Source: Pyropia yezoensis
Lineage: Eukaryota; Rhodophyta; Bangiophyceae; Bangiales; Bangiaceae
NCBI GenBank assembly: GCA_009829735.1
Contig: CM020620.1
Location: 24,526,020 to 24,590,019 of the forward strand
Direction of reading: 5' to 3'
DNA: 64,000 bases
The first letter of the stretch is position 1. Every line of letters begins with the position of its first letter. Made by a program: the position numbers and the translations under genes. The notes below the pieces were generated by a model. The model had not been told where the DNA came from. It did not search any database and saw nothing but the letters and a program-made list of their open reading frames with translations. Below are positions 20,991 through 32,623 of the stretch, in pieces.

Positions 20991-22440
20991 TTTTGGGTGC
21001 CGCCGCCCCCCCGGCCCCCCCGACTCGCGAGGCCGCTCGTGGCCGCGCACGCACTGATGGGGCCCCGTAGGCGCAGCGCCGCGGTTGGGGGGGTGCACGC
21101 CAGAGAGGGTGGAGGGGGGGGGGGGGGGCGGGGGAAGGCAGCAGGACACTGGGGTGGGGGGGGTGGGGGGACGTCGGGGGGGGAAAGGCACGGCCCCGCC
21201 GGCCACACGGCTCGCTCGCCCCTCCTGTTGTCCGACCCCGCGTCAGCCGGCCGTGCCGCAGGGGGCCCCCCGCGCCGCCGGGCAAGGCGAGGACAAGAGA
21301 GGACCACGACCGTTTTTTTTTTTCCTTTTTTTCTGACGCGCGCGCCAGTGTCCCACGCCCCCACGCAGACCTCCGCGTTGACGCGGGTGGGGAGGCGGGG
21401 GGGGGAGGGGGGGCGGGGAAGGCAGCGGCGTCCCTACTGCTCAGCGGCTCTGCCTCACAGTCGCGTGGCGACCCCGCCATCCGCTGCACCCCCGTTGCGC
21501 GGGCGGGCGGGCGGGCGGGCGGGCGGGCGGGCGGGCCGGCGGGCGGGCGGGCGGGCGGGCGGGCCGGCGGGCGTCCTCTCCCCTCTGCTCCCCATTGTAC
21601 GGAACGGTGGGGTGTGGGGGGGGGGGGGGGGTTGAGGGGGGTGAGTCCAGAGAGGAGACGCCCCCCCGTCCGCCCGCCGTCCACCCCCACTTCCCGCCGT
21701 TCCCCCACCACCCGCGATGCCCATCCGTTTCCACTTGCCGGGAGGACACACGACACGCCGTGGCCCCTCCTCCTTGACTGCCTCCCGCCGCTGCCCCTTC
21801 CCGCCGCCCTCTTCCCCATGCCCTACCCATGCCCACCGGCAGCCCCCCCCCCCTTCCACACTCGACACCCTCGTCCGGTAGGCAGGCCGGCCGCCTCCAT
21901 GTAGCTGCAGACAATCATCATCCCCCCCTGGCCGCCGACGGACGCGGCGCCAGCAAGCCGTCCGCGACGCGCCCGCGCACCACCCACCTGCCCCGTCATG
22001 CCCGTGAAGGAAGTGGGGTTGCCGCGCCGCCTCCGCCGCCGCCGTCGGGGGAGAGGGGCGGCGCCAGCGGCACCGCGGGGTTTGCGTGCGTGCATGCCGC
22101 GGGCGGCGGCGTGGGGTGGGCAAGTGGGGGGAGGGGCGGGAGCGCCGCCGCGCTCAAGATGGATGGGGGGGGTGGGAGCCACATCTCGCCACTCGGATCC
22201 GCTGCGAGGGGGCGCCAGAGGGACGACGAGCCGCCCCCCCCTTCCTGGGGGTGTCCCCTGTCTTGCGGGCGGGTGGGTGGGTGAGGGAGACGGCGTGGTG
22301 CCACCGCCGTCCGTCACTGCCGCTGCTTGCGGCCCCTGCAGCTGCCGTCGCCGCCACTGCCACCACCACCGCCCCCCTTGAGTCAGCTCCCGCCGTTGGT
22401 AGCCGTCCCCCGCCCTCCTCCCCTCACACCACGGTGCCTT
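20991..22440. other. Intergenic with G-rich tetranucleotide array
   Basis: Includes an almost uninterrupted (GGGC)n array at about 21499-21566 with a few GGCC interruptions, poly-G runs near 21117 and 21618, and T-runs at 21313. No gene is supported on either strand. Confidence 0.5.
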
Positions 22441-22446
22441 GCCGGG

Positions 22447-22660
22447 GAATGACGCCAGTGACACCCGCGCCACCGCCACCGCCGACACCGCCACCGCCGC
22501 CGCCGCTGCCACCGCCCCCGCCACCGCCGTCCGTTACGGCGCCGCCACCGCCGCCACCGCCGCCGCCGCCGCCGCCGACACCGCCGCCGCCGCCGCCGCC
22601 GCCACCGCCGCCGCCACCGCCGTCGGTTACGGCGCCACCGACGCCGCGCCCGCCGCGCTG
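22447..22660. repeat. CCG/CCACCG trinucleotide repeat tract
   Basis: Degenerate CCACCGCCG repeats, including two near-copies of CCGTCGGTTACGGCGCCACC-type units about 120 bp apart (near 22528 and 22620). The tract is open in several frames; no gene is called. Confidence 0.6.
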
Positions 22661-23115
22661 CCGCCCCCCCCCCCCCCGTGGCGGCACGGGACCGACCAAA
22701 GAGCACGTACACCACCGCCACCGCCACCGCGGCCGCCACCACCGCCGCAGCCCACCGCCGTTGCGGGGGTGCCAGCACCCGCCGGCCTGTGCGTTGGGGA
22801 GGGGGAAGGGGGAGGGGGAGGAGACGGAGGAGGGGGGGTCGAGCGCAGAAAAGAAGAGTCCACAGGAGGGGCGGCGCGGGGGCACCGGCGGCGGGGAAGG
22901 GGAGCCCAGAGCGGGGCCGCGTCAGTCACGGCCACCACGACGGCCGCCCACCTAACCCGCGGGGTGGGGACCGACACGCCACACCACGGGCGGGACATCT
23001 CCCCTGGATACGCACGCTCCACGGTCGGGCGGGCCACACCCCCAACAGCCACCCGCCACCCCCACCGTCGACCCTCCGGACACCCCTCCCCGTTCCCTCC
23101 CGCCGCATCCCCTTT

Positions 23116-23973
23116 CTACGACGCGCCCGGCACACGCTCACCTCCCCCCCCCCCCCCGCCCCCCCCCCCCCAGCGCCCCGGCAACCTCCGCGGCCCCCCC
23201 CCCCCCCCCCCGCTCCTCCCCCCCCGTACCACCCCCGCGGGCGCCCCCTCCGCCCCGTCCCCCCCCACCACCAGCGCCCGCACAGCGGCCGCCGCCGCGG
23301 CCGCCGCCGTCGCACCCCCCCCGGCGGGCGCGTCCACGACCAGCACCCCCGCCCGCCCGTCCAGGGCCACCCCACACCCCGCGGCCCCCCCCAGGAGCGC
23401 CACCACGGCGGGGCCGACGCGGCCGCCCGCGGCGTCCAGCTCGGCGGCCGCCACCGTCCACGTGGCGCCGCCGCCCGCGGCGAGCAGCGCCCGCGCCGCC
23501 CGCACGACCGCCCCGCCGCCGAGCCGCCGGCCGTGGGCGGCCGCAAACGCCCGCGCCGCCGCGGCGACCGCGTCGGGGGGGAGGGGGGGGAGGCGCGGCG
23601 CCGCCGCAGCGCCGCCACCGCCGGCCGCCCCACCATAGCCGCCAGTGCCGCCGCCGCCGTCGCTGTCGCCCAGATCTACCACCGTGGACGGCGGCGGGGG
23701 TGCGCCCGCCGGGCCGCCCCAGTCATCGCCGCCGCCGCCGCCGCCACTGCCACTGCCGCCGCCGTTGCCGCTCCCGTTGCCGCTGCCGCTGCCGTTGTGG
23801 CGGGCCGCCGCCTGCCGGTGGACGGCCGCGACGGCGGCGGCGAGCTCCCGTGCCGCTGCCGCGGCGGCCGCCGCGTGTGCGGCCGCCCGCGCCCCATTCT
23901 TGGCCGCCCGGTACGCGGCGGCCGCCGCGGGGGTGGCGGGCAGCGGCGGCGTGCTGGCGGCGGTGGCGGTGGC

Positions 23974-24005
<32 letters not shown>

Positions 24006-24221
24006 TGGCGGTGGCGGTGGCGGGCGGTGGCCACCTCGGTGGCGGCGGCGGGATACCCCCGCCGTCGCCACCGACGGCGGTGGTGGAGGGGAGGTGGTCT
24101 GTGGCGGCGGCGGCGGCGTCGAGGGCGGCCACGACCGCCCTGGTGGCCGCCGTGGGCGCGCGGTAGTGGGCGGCGGCGGCGGCGGTCCAGGCGGCGATGA
24201 CCGCGGCGGGGGGTTCTGCGT

Positions 24222-24258
<37 letters not shown>

Positions 24259-24271
24259 GGGGGGCGGTCAT
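23116..24271 (-). CDS. Unrecognised minus-strand protein, start separated from body by a 35-base homopolymer
   Basis: The body frame runs from the homopolymer at 24223-24257 to a stop at 23116. It begins DAEPPAAVIAAWTAAAAAHY and continues with Ala-rich helices. A Gly/Ser linker follows, then STVVDLGDSD near nt 23690 (a possible SUMO-interaction motif). The ordered C-terminal block at about nt 23580-23340 includes AAARAFAAAHGRRL and VALDGRAGVLVVDA, with a helix-helix-strand look of a small winged-helix-like domain. The only good ATG (24271) is out of frame by one base across the C-run, so the start is joined only if tract length differs by one. I do not recognise the family. Composition could mimic some of this; function unknown. 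Confidence 0.35.
24223..24257. repeat. 35-base G homopolymer
   Basis: Uninterrupted G at 24223-24257, followed by A and further G. On the minus strand it lies between a plausible ATG and the long open frame of the gene to its left. Confidence 0.9.
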
Positions 24272-26667
24272 TGCGGTGGGGCGGAAGCGTCTCTCAAGAG
24301 ACGGTGACTGGTGGCCAAGAGAAGGAGGGGGGTAGGATGGCAATGAAGAGAGGCAGGGGAAGGAACAGCTGTCGGGGAGGAGGCGGCAGGGACGGCGGGG
24401 GCCGGGGCTGACGGGCGGTTTGGCCCTTGCTCCGAGTCCGTGGGAGACGCAGTGTGAGGCGCCACCAACTCGGCGCCAGTCGACAGGCCAAACACGTGGG
24501 CCAACCAGATCATGCCACGCCTTGCAGCAAACTCACTGCCACAAGGCCAATCGTGTCCCAATGGACCCCTCAGCCGTAGTCCTGTGCTTCGGCGCGAAGT
24601 CGCACGGCTCCCGGTCACCTCAAGCCCAGAGCCGCGCAGTTCCATGTCTTGACTATTCTTGGACCATCTGCTTGTGGTGGGCATACATGCATGGCGCGAC
24701 CATGCGACCCTCTACGACTTGAAAAACGTGTTCTCAGAAGCAACCGTGCCATGTTGTGTAGGCGCCTTTTGGTGCTACGCGGACAGGCACCCCGCCGCAG
24801 GTCAGTCTTGTGCGGGCGGGGCTGGGGAGCGTTGCGAGCAGAGCGAGCGCAATGGGCCTCCGGAAAGCTTTGCTGACGGGCGCAAGCGATCTAGTACGTT
24901 TGACTGGGAGGGGCGGAGGGGGCGGCTGTGGCGATGGCGGTGGCGCCGGCGCGCTCGCCCCCCATCCGCCCCCCTTTTCCATAGCCGCCGCCGCCGCCGC
25001 TGTGGCGCGCACGCTGAACACCTCTGACGCGGCGACGTGCAAGCGCCGTGCCGTCCCTGCGGTGTAAGCACGAAGAAAGACACGGATAGACGCAGCGATG
25101 GTGGCAGGCGGTCGGCCCGCTCGCAACAATGCCGCCACCGGCGACGCCACGGCCGGCGACGCCGCTGCCGCGGATGCCGCCGACGGCGCCGCCGTCGGGC
25201 CGCCCGCGGACGACAATGTCGCCGGCCACGCTGCAGGGGCGGCGTTCAGGGGGAGGGAGCCAGCTGCCAAGACCACGGCGCCCGTGGGGAGCGCGGGTGG
25301 CTGTCGCGCCGTGGCAGGTGAAGGGAAAGCGGTAGATGGTTAGCGACCATAGGGGGTAGCTGCCACTAGCGGCGACAACCCCCCCCCCCGTGAAAAAGCC
25401 GCCACCGTCGTCCCCACCCGCCATATACAGCGTCTCCTCCGCCGCTTCCCCCCCGTCCAAAAAGACGCCGGCTCCGTCGTCTCCTCACAACGCCCAATCG
25501 CCGCTGCCGTCGCTGCAACACCCTACCCCAAAGCTCTCTCGTCGCTGCCTCTGTCACGCCCTATCGCCCCCCTAAACCGTCGCCACCGCCGCCACCATCT
25601 TACCTACACCCCCCACGCACGGTGCCCGCCGCCACCGGCGCCGGCGCCGAAGCTGTCGCTGCCGTCACCCTGCTGTAATCGCCACCGACGTTGACCGCAT
25701 CGCCACCACCCACCCAGCAGCGCCCACCACCCGAGCTGCGGCCCCAGAAGCTCCCACCTGAAAGAGCCGCCACTGTTCTATCCCTTTCTCTCCCCGGCAA
25801 ACGGGCGCTGCCTGGAAGGTGACCAAAAGGGGACATGGGCGACGGGGTGGGCGGGCGGGCGGGCGCGTGAGCGGGCGGGCGGGCGCGTGAGCGGGCGGAC
25901 GGTGGGAAGGGCGGGAGGGCGGGGAGAGGCAGGTCACAAACCGAGGGGGGGGGGGGTGTGCACGCTCACCGAGGACTGTGCCGGGCTGCTGTGTGGTGGA
26001 CCCCCGCCGTCACCGCCACCCCCGTGCAGGCAGAGCCCCGCCGCGGGTGACAATGGCCAAGCTGGCAAACACGTCGAGGCCGCCGTGGTCGAGCCGCAAA
26101 GGTCCGAGGGGTGCCGCCGAGAGGTCAAGCGCCGATGACGGCGCGCACTCCCCGTTGTCGCGTGTGGTCGACCAGACCAAAACTGATAGACTTACACAGA
26201 CACTATCACTCATTTTGCATGCAATGATTTCACGACAACGGCTCACGACCATGCAACGACGTCGCTACCCTCCACGAGCCCCCCCCCCCTCCAGTTCCGA
26301 GGGCTCCCAAAGTGCCGACACGTGTTAATCACGCGCGGGCCAGACAAGGCTCTACCTCGCTCCAACATCCTGCAGCAGTCCCTTCCCTCCCTCGTGACGC
26401 TCCAACCGCAGGCCCCGCAGCAGCTACCAAAGAGCAGCACCCCTCGCGGGTCCTTACCTGACCCCCCCCACTCGACGACACCAGGTCTGACACGGCTCCA
26501 ACTTGGCCCATCCTCCGTGCGGCAACGTCCGTCCCCTTATCGACTGCGGACGGCCATTGGGGTGAGGACCCTTCGCGCCGGCGGCGACGGCGCGGCAGCG
26601 ACCCGGGCGGGGCCTCCCCCACCCCCTCCCTGGGCGTCCCACACCGCGAGTGCGACCGACGTAGTGG
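24272..26667. other. Intergenic region, no confident gene
   Basis: Both strands between 24800 and 25350 give peptides that look about equally plausible, so I call neither. A G-rich direct repeat of GGGCGGGCGGGCGCGTGAGC lies at about 25849-25895 (two copies). Positions 26160-26270 are AT-richer. Confidence 0.35.
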
Positions 26668-27417
26668 CTACCATGGCCCCTCCGTGTGTGGCAGTGCATA
26701 CGGCCAACCGGGGCTTGGTGTCGACGGGTCAGGCGTGCCGGTGGGGCCCCGCGGCGGGGTGAGCGGCCGTGTACCCGTCATCGCCGAGTGAGGGGCACCC
26801 GCATAGGGGAACAGCGGGGGAGCCGGGAAGGCAGGCGGAGGGGGAGTGCGTGCGAGTGGGCGAGGCATCGGCAGCGGCGGCGGAGGCGGCGGCGGCAGCT
26901 GCGGCGGCGTTGACTGCCACGACGCTGAGAGCCACGTTGGCAGCAGAGGCGCTGTCCTGCCAACAAAAGCGCTACCACAAGCCGGTAGCGTAAGAAGCGG
27001 CACGATTCCAGCAGTGCCACATGCACACGTCGGCTGCGCGCAGGGAGCAAGCAAGAAGTGAGGCGGGGAGGTGGCCACTGCCACGCGACCAGCTGTGGCG
27101 AGAGCGGGGTGCGCCTGAGCGGAGCTCATCACCACATGAGTCAGAGAGCACGGAGGTGTAGCATAAGCAGCAGCGGGGCCGACTAGCACCCAGTTCCGTA
27201 CTAACGACAGTGGCACGCCGGCCCCTGCCCTCCCACCCGTTGTGCTCCCCATGAGCGGGTCAACCTGCAGGAGGACGGCGCCATCTGCCACCGCCGCGCG
27301 AAATAGGTGCAGCTCGTTGGGACCCGCAGCAGGTGCGCCGCCATAATAATCGCGAGGTAACCCCTCGCGGCCGCCGCCGATGCCACCGAAGCCTCCCCAA
27401 TGTGCGTGCGGCTCCAT
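26668..27417 (-). CDS. Hypothetical protein, Pro-rich C-terminus
   Basis: The product is 249 aa from ATG 27417. The N-terminal half is varied in composition (MEPHAHWGGFGGIGGG, then NELHLFRAAVADGAVLLQVD and VPLSLVRNWVLVG), which is unusual for chance frames in this GC-rich DNA. Residues about 120-165 hold several cysteines (LLAPCAQPTCACG). The C-terminal 80 residues are Pro-rich. No family is recognised and no splice sites were tested, so the model may be a fragment of a larger gene. Confidence 0.35.
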   Translation of the reverse strand: MEPHAHWGGFGGIGGGREGLPRDYYGGAPAAGPNELHLFRAAVADGAVLLQVDPLMGSTTGGRAGAGVPLSLVRNWVLVGPAAAYATPPCSLTHVVMSSAQAHPALATAGRVAVATSPPHFLLAPCAQPTCACGTAGIVPLLTLPACGSAFVGRTAPLLPTWLSASWQSTPPQLPPPPPPPLPMPRPLARTPPPPAFPAPPLFPYAGAPHSAMTGTRPLTPPRGPTGTPDPSTPSPGWPYALPHTEGPW

Positions 27418-27870
27418 GTCGCCCAAACCGAATCAACTCCCCGTGATGCCACCGTTCCCTACCCCCTCTGACAACCGCCGCTCAGCGTGATTGCCACCGC
27501 GCGGTCCCCTGGCAGGTGGACGGGGCAAGGGGACGGCGCGGCACCAGGGTCGAGCCGGGCGGGGCAGAGCACGCCGTGGACGCCCTCTGTTCGGTCCGTG
27601 GGCACGTTGCCGCTGTGCTACTCCAACCACGTGTGGGCATGTCGTCGACCGCTGGCCAAGCGCTACGCTCTCGTACAAGCGAACCGGCCATCCCAGAAGT
27701 GACTTCCACCGCGGTCAGGAGGGTTGGACCCACTCGGTTACCGCCTGCAGAGGGGGTGGGCGCGGCGGCCTGAGGTGGACACATAGGGCAAGCTTCAGTG
27801 AGTCGCAGTGGCGGGGGGCCAACCCGATCCACCGTAGCGCTGGTTGCCCCCGGCCGGGGGCCCATGTGCA

Positions 27871-28191
27871 GGCCCAGAGCCTCGCAGGAAGGGGAGGTCC
27901 AGAGCCTCGCGCAAAGGTGTTAAAGTCAAGGTCCTCGACCGAAGAAGTGAAGGTCCAGGGCCTCGAGCGAAGGAGTGAGAGCCCCGTCCGTGAACAAGCA
28001 AAACATCAAACCACGTCCGTGAACCAGGAAAAGCACAGCCATTGAGCATTGAACGCCAAAGCTCGAAGGTATCCAGATGAGTGTCAGAGACCATAGCAAG
28101 GATCGGGCTGGCCACACGGCTGGCCAGCCCGATACGTGAAGACCCAAAGCCTCGCGCGAGGGTGAGAAGGTCCAGAGCCTCGCGCGAAGGT
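27871..28191. repeat. Degenerate direct repeats of about 23 bp plus a perfect hairpin
   Basis: At least six imperfect copies of a unit close to GGTCCAGAGCCTCGCGCGAA start near 27871, 27896, 27930, 27952, 28141 and 28169. Between them a perfect 13-bp inverted repeat, ATCGGGCTGGCCA, lies at 28102-28114 and 28121-28133 with a 6-base loop. Confidence 0.75.
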
Positions 28192-28302
28192 GATAGTCCA
28201 GGTTGGGGCGAGCTTGGAGGAAATCACGCTCGTTGATTGGTCAGATGGCCCAGTGAGTGATTGGTGCACGGGCACGTTGACCTTCGCGCACGACACTATA
28301 TA

Positions 28303-29769
28303 CAGTCATGACCCGGTTATATGGCACCCTTGCGCTCTTTGTAGCCCCCGTTCCAGCGATGCAGTGTCGTGGCGTCAGCTCCCAGACGTCGCCGGCTCGC
28401 CGGCGATCGTTCCCCCTTCCACTGCGATCACTGTGAATTTAAGCCCAAAATCATTGTCGATCGCGTGATTCTGAGGCCGAGCTCGACTACATGCGTTCGG
28501 TCGACCGCATGCAGCAGGGCCCAATTCTGTACTTGACTTGTTTGTGGATGACGTCACGTCTGCTGCCGCGAGCCGGGGCGACTCCAAGTCAGGGCGGATC
28601 CGTGCAGCGGGCCATTCGACGGCGGTGACTGTGTCGGGCCAGCCCCCCCCCCTCCACCCCCCCCAACCTTTGCAACCTGTGCCGCCCCCCCCCCTCCACC
28701 CCCCCCAACCATTGCCGCCCCTACCCCGACTCCCCCCCTCTGATGGAAGTGGCGCACACAGGGAACACGTCCGTAAATGAAAAAAGAATAGCCGGTTATT
28801 GACTGTCGCCGGTGGACGATGCGCCGTCGTCCATGCCCTCCAAGGCGTCCGCCCCCCCCTCCTCAAACACAATCGCGTCCACAGTAGCAGCCCTAACGCC
28901 CTCATCGTCCTCTCTTGTCAGCCAGTCCGCCACAGCAATTTCCCTCTCAGGCCCAGGGGCGTCCCCAAAAGCTCGCTCCCCAAACCGACAGCCGGCCATC
29001 AAAGTGACTACGTCCGACAGGTGCATGGGGCTCCCCCCCAGAGCCGTGGCGGTGGCTGCTGTTGCTGCGCGAGCGGCAATCTTGATGACCCGCACCGTCT
29101 CACGGGACGGGTTTGGGCAGACCTCCTCTGCCGCGGCCGCCGCGGCCGCGGAGGCCAGATCCCCCACACGCTGCCATTCTGATAGGATCTGGGAAGGGTC
29201 CGGGGGTGGGGGTGGGGTCAACTACGACAGAGGCGCAGAAGGTAGCACAAGCACGCAAGAGAACAAACTCAAAAACAAACGCGCACAGGGCAATATCCAT
29301 TGCGAAGAGGAACACCGCCAAAAAGAAAAAAAGCGACGGGAACGGGGTACCTACAAATGGTCGGCGACCCTAGCCCATAACATACAACGGAAAATAGAAA
29401 CCACGTGGGGCACGCGACAGATCCCGCGGCATTCACCCCCCAAGCATGTAACCTGTCCCAGCACCGTCGAACGGCGCCCGCGTTTGGGATACAAACGGTA
29501 GGAGAAGCACCAGGGTGAGGATGGTGGGGGTGGCCGCTGGGGTTGACGTCGCTGGGGTCGACGACGCTGGGGTCCGACGGCGGGTGCACCTGTGGCCCCC
29601 GATTCCGTGCCCCCTTGCTCTCCTCGTAATTCCATTCCATTCGATTGCACTGTATGCCGAACGATCGCAGAGACTGGCGATCGAGACATTGAAGCAGGAC
29701 GGTCGCGATGCTCCCAGTTATATGGCAGGGTGCTATGTAACTGGGACGCTTACAACCGGGTCATGACTG
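28303..29769. mobile_element. pogo/Tigger-like (Tc1/mariner superfamily) element, probably non-autonomous
   Basis: Both ends carry the inverted terminus CAGTCATGACCCGGTT (28303-28318 and, inverted, 29754-29769). It is flanked by TA on each side (28301-28302 and 29770-29771). Beyond 16 bp the ends diverge but both keep a TA-rich and GCACCC-containing subterminal part. CAGT...ACC-type termini with TA duplication are characteristic of pogo/Tigger elements. The 1467-bp interior is too short for a usual full transposase with leader, and I see no DDE catalytic motifs. It contains a minus-strand exon-like open frame. Confidence 0.65.
28796..29223 (-). CDS. Exon-like open frame inside the pogo-like element
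   Basis: A 141-codon frame with varied composition (ILSEWQRVGDL, VRVIKIAARAAT, MHLSDVVTLMAG, REIAVADWLTREDDEG) ends at 28796. It begins directly after an in-frame TAG that is also a plausible splice acceptor (TCTGTCGTAG, after a T-rich tract), and it has no ATG. An upstream exon could start at ATG 29640 (MEWNYEESKGARNRG), but I could not fix a donor. It could be a captured host gene piece or an unusual element protein. I recognise no domain. Confidence 0.3.
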
Positions 29770-30218
29770 TATCTATATATCCTATATGGATACCCCAGGG
29801 AGCACGTCCCTTGTAGCGCTTGGCCGTCAAGACAGCCCCCACGTAATCACGGAATTGAGAGGCGTGCATGAGCACAATCATGACTGGAGGGCCCCAACGA
29901 GCTGGTTGACAATGCGGTTGGCACCTGGGAATTAGTATTTATTGAAACACCAAATGCGTACCCTGTGCCAACGTCCGACACAAATGCAGTACTGGCAATC
30001 AAATCATGTTGTCTTCAGGGACATCCAACTGTGCACCAGCCCAAAGCAAGAATACGCGATGGCAGGGCGCAGTTTCTTGTAAACGCGAGCGCTGTCGCCA
30101 TCGCCCCGCTCCTCTGCGCGCACGAGCCTGCCCGCCCTACAGGAAAAACGCTGGATGACGAGATACATTGACTGAGGAAGATGCGCAAAGTGACAAATTT
30201 GCACCCAGAGTGACATTT
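29770..30218. other. Flank left of the complete retrotransposon
   Basis: Of ordinary composition. On the minus strand it continues an open frame from the other side of the family A insertion (see findings). No independent gene is called. Confidence 0.4.
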
Positions 30219-30223
30219 CATTT
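30219..30223. repeat. 5-bp target site duplication, left copy
   Basis: CATTT immediately before the 5' LTR. The same CATTT follows the 3' LTR at 39601-39605. Confidence 0.85.
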
Positions 30224-30692
30224 TGTGGCAGTATTGGCCCCCAGGTAGGGGGGCAACACGTGCCATGCAAGAGGCGGCAGGCCACTAGCCTGATCCGTTC
30301 CTCCCCCTGCATTTGGGTCCATATTCCCTAAGTTTGGGATAGTTAGCTTAGTAGTAAATCCAACTTGGATATGAGGGTCTTCTGCATTTATCGTCTTGAA
30401 TTTTCGTGTGGCCCGGTGGGCAGGTGCTGGGGTGGGAGATTCTGAGTGGCGAGATTCTGAGGGGACCCTGGGGGGATACGGGGAGGGACAGCGGGGCTTG
30501 GCCCTGCGTCCCCGTCCCGACCAAGAAACTGTTGGACCACACACCATATTCTTGTTTGTCAGTGGGGGGTTTGCCCCACAACAGGGACAGAGTGTGTGTG
30601 ACTTGCACTTCTTCCGGTTCCCCCGACACGGGAGGCAGCCCTTGTACACCGCCCCAACTTGGGTGTCGCGTGTGTAAGTGGTTATTGCCACA
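30224..30692 (+). repeat. Family A 5' LTR
   Basis: Begins TGTGGCA and ends TGCCACA, a perfect 7-bp terminal inversion. Near-identical to 39133-39600 and to 44649-45118. Confidence 0.95.
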
Positions 30693-30694
30693 CT

Positions 30695-30711
30695 TGGTGG
30701 AGCAGCAGGGG
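30695..30711 (+). promoter_or_regulatory. Primer-binding site
   Basis: TGGTGGAGCAGCAGGGG lies two bases after the LTR. Its complement ends in CCA preceded by a possible discriminator A, as for a tRNA 3' end. The same string recurs at the heads of the other families in the window. Confidence 0.8.
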
Positions 30712-30811
30712 ACAGAGGTAAACTTTACCTCCGGGTGCACCCGGGTGTAGGGGGCCCTCTGTCTCAGAGGAACGGTGGACTTGGACCTTGTCTTACGGAT
30801 CGTCAGCCAAC

Positions 30812-32623
30812 ATGGCTAGTTCGGACCCCCCGTCGTCCGGGGAGTACACGGGTGACGCACGTACTTCAGTGCCTTTGAATACTGGTGAGACACAGGTGGG
30901 TTTACCTGGGGTCGCAGAGGGACTAGAGGTCCCTCAAGCCAGCAGGACTGGAAGTGCGGGCGGGCAACAGGCCACCCCGACTCAGTCGGGAGTTCACTCG
31001 GGTGACACTTCTGATGTGGGTGGGCCGAAGTCTGGCCACCGTGTGGTAAGCTCAACGGGAACGTCCCAAGGGGTGAGGACTGTCCCCGCGGGTTCCACTC
31101 GGGTTGGAGCCAACTTTGGCCTGGAGCCGTCGCCAACTAGGCTTTCGGAGGACGGCGGACCTCCGCTGGTCGGCGATGGGCTCGCGCCCATGCCCCCGGT
31201 CGAGACCCCTGAGGAACGTGGTTACCCCTCAGGTGGACTCCCGGAGGCGGACCGAGACTCAACTGGAGTCGACAATCCACTCCTCGCGGAAACTGTCCGT
31301 CGGGAGGCGACCAATGTGTTGCGGCAGACTTTGCCGGACCTGGTGGTCACGATGACGAATACTATTCTGAATCAGATTGTGGCGAGTTTGCCAGATGGTC
31401 TTAATGTCCAGACCGGATTGGGGCTTTCGAGCCCGCAGGCGCAGGGGGAATCCCTCCTTACGCCTATCTTAGGTCTCCCTGAACAGCGGGCCACACCTGT
31501 GACTCCCAACGAGGGAGCCACACCATACTCGGTGGGGCGTACGCCCTTTCCGGGGGAGTTTCCCCCGGAAACGCCGGCGGCTACACCAAGCGCGCCGCGC
31601 CAGACTATGGGCACTGAGGGTCAGCTTACCCCAGGACCACAGCGGCTGTTCCCTCAACGTGAGGTGCCGCCCAAGATCCAGGTAGCCAACCCGGTCTATC
31701 AGAGGATCTTTGACTGTGAGACCTACGCCCTCCACAACAAGTCGGTGGCGTATGGTCCTGCCCAGGCCCGAGCCATGGGCCGTGCCAAGAAGAATGCATT
31801 TCACTCTTTTGGGCACAAAGCGGAGTGGGATGGAACTCCCTCCCTCCGTGTCTTTGAGTTTCTTCGTCGTTTCACAAAAGCATGTGACGACAATGCCATA
31901 AGTGAAGGCATGGCTTTCTATATGCTACAGGAGTTTACAAAGGGCGACCTGCGGACAGAACTTATGTCCGTCATGCCCAGCTCCTCAAGTGGAGGCGCTG
32001 GTGAGGTGACGTCCTATTTGGAGCTCGTCAACTGGTTGTTGAGAGCCATGGTTGATGATGCGGCGTTGGCTTCTCAAGTAGAGGAGTTTACGCAAGCCCA
32101 TCAGGAAGAGGCGGAGGACGAGTTGTCCTTTGCGGAGCGAGCTCGTAAGCTCAACAATCTTTGTGGGTTCCTTCATCCACAAGCTGTGGTGAAGAGTCGG
32201 CTTGTGGAGGGACTCCATTGGTCAGTCCGGATGGAGACCCGGGAGCATAGCACTGCCCGGGCGACCCTGGCCGAGTTGGCTAGGTTCGCCTACCGCAGAG
32301 GTGAGGCCTACCGCAAGCTGCGGGAGGAACAACGCTAAGAGCGTCAGGCCGAGTTGGCCAAGGAACGTGAGGAGGCGCGCCAGGCCAGAGAGCTGAGGGA
32401 GGCGCGCCGAATCCGCAAGGAGAGGGTGGTAGCTGCCGTGGGAACTTCCCAGGGTACCTCTTCGTCTTCCCCAGTCGGGAAGACCCCTCCGGGAACAGAC
32501 AATCGGTGTTGGAACTGCAACTGCGATGGACACTGGGCATATGATTGCCCCAAGTTGAGTAAACGCATCCAACAACTTGTTAGGAATGCGAGTAAGAAGT
32601 CGGCTACGAAAGAAGTACGTTGA
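30812..32623 (+). pseudogene. gag: Family A gag, interrupted by an in-frame TAA
   Basis: Starts at ATG 30812 (CCAACATGG). The first 508 codons carry a Pro/Gly/Ser-rich N-terminus and a capsid-like helical region (SLRVFEFLRRFTKACDDN, then a long helix-rich part to AYRKLREEQR). TAA at 32336-32338 then interrupts the same frame. The frame continues with a charged coiled-coil segment (LAKEREEARQARELREARR) and a CCHC zinc knuckle, CWNCNCDGHWAYDC, to TGA 32621. Gag forms the particle and packages RNA; the knuckle binds nucleic acid. The identical TAA occurs in copy 2 at 46763-46765. Confidence 0.9.

Noticed and set aside
24734-25460. Competing plus- and minus-strand frames near 25000
   Set aside because: Both are equally Ala/Gly-rich; no feature decides between them.
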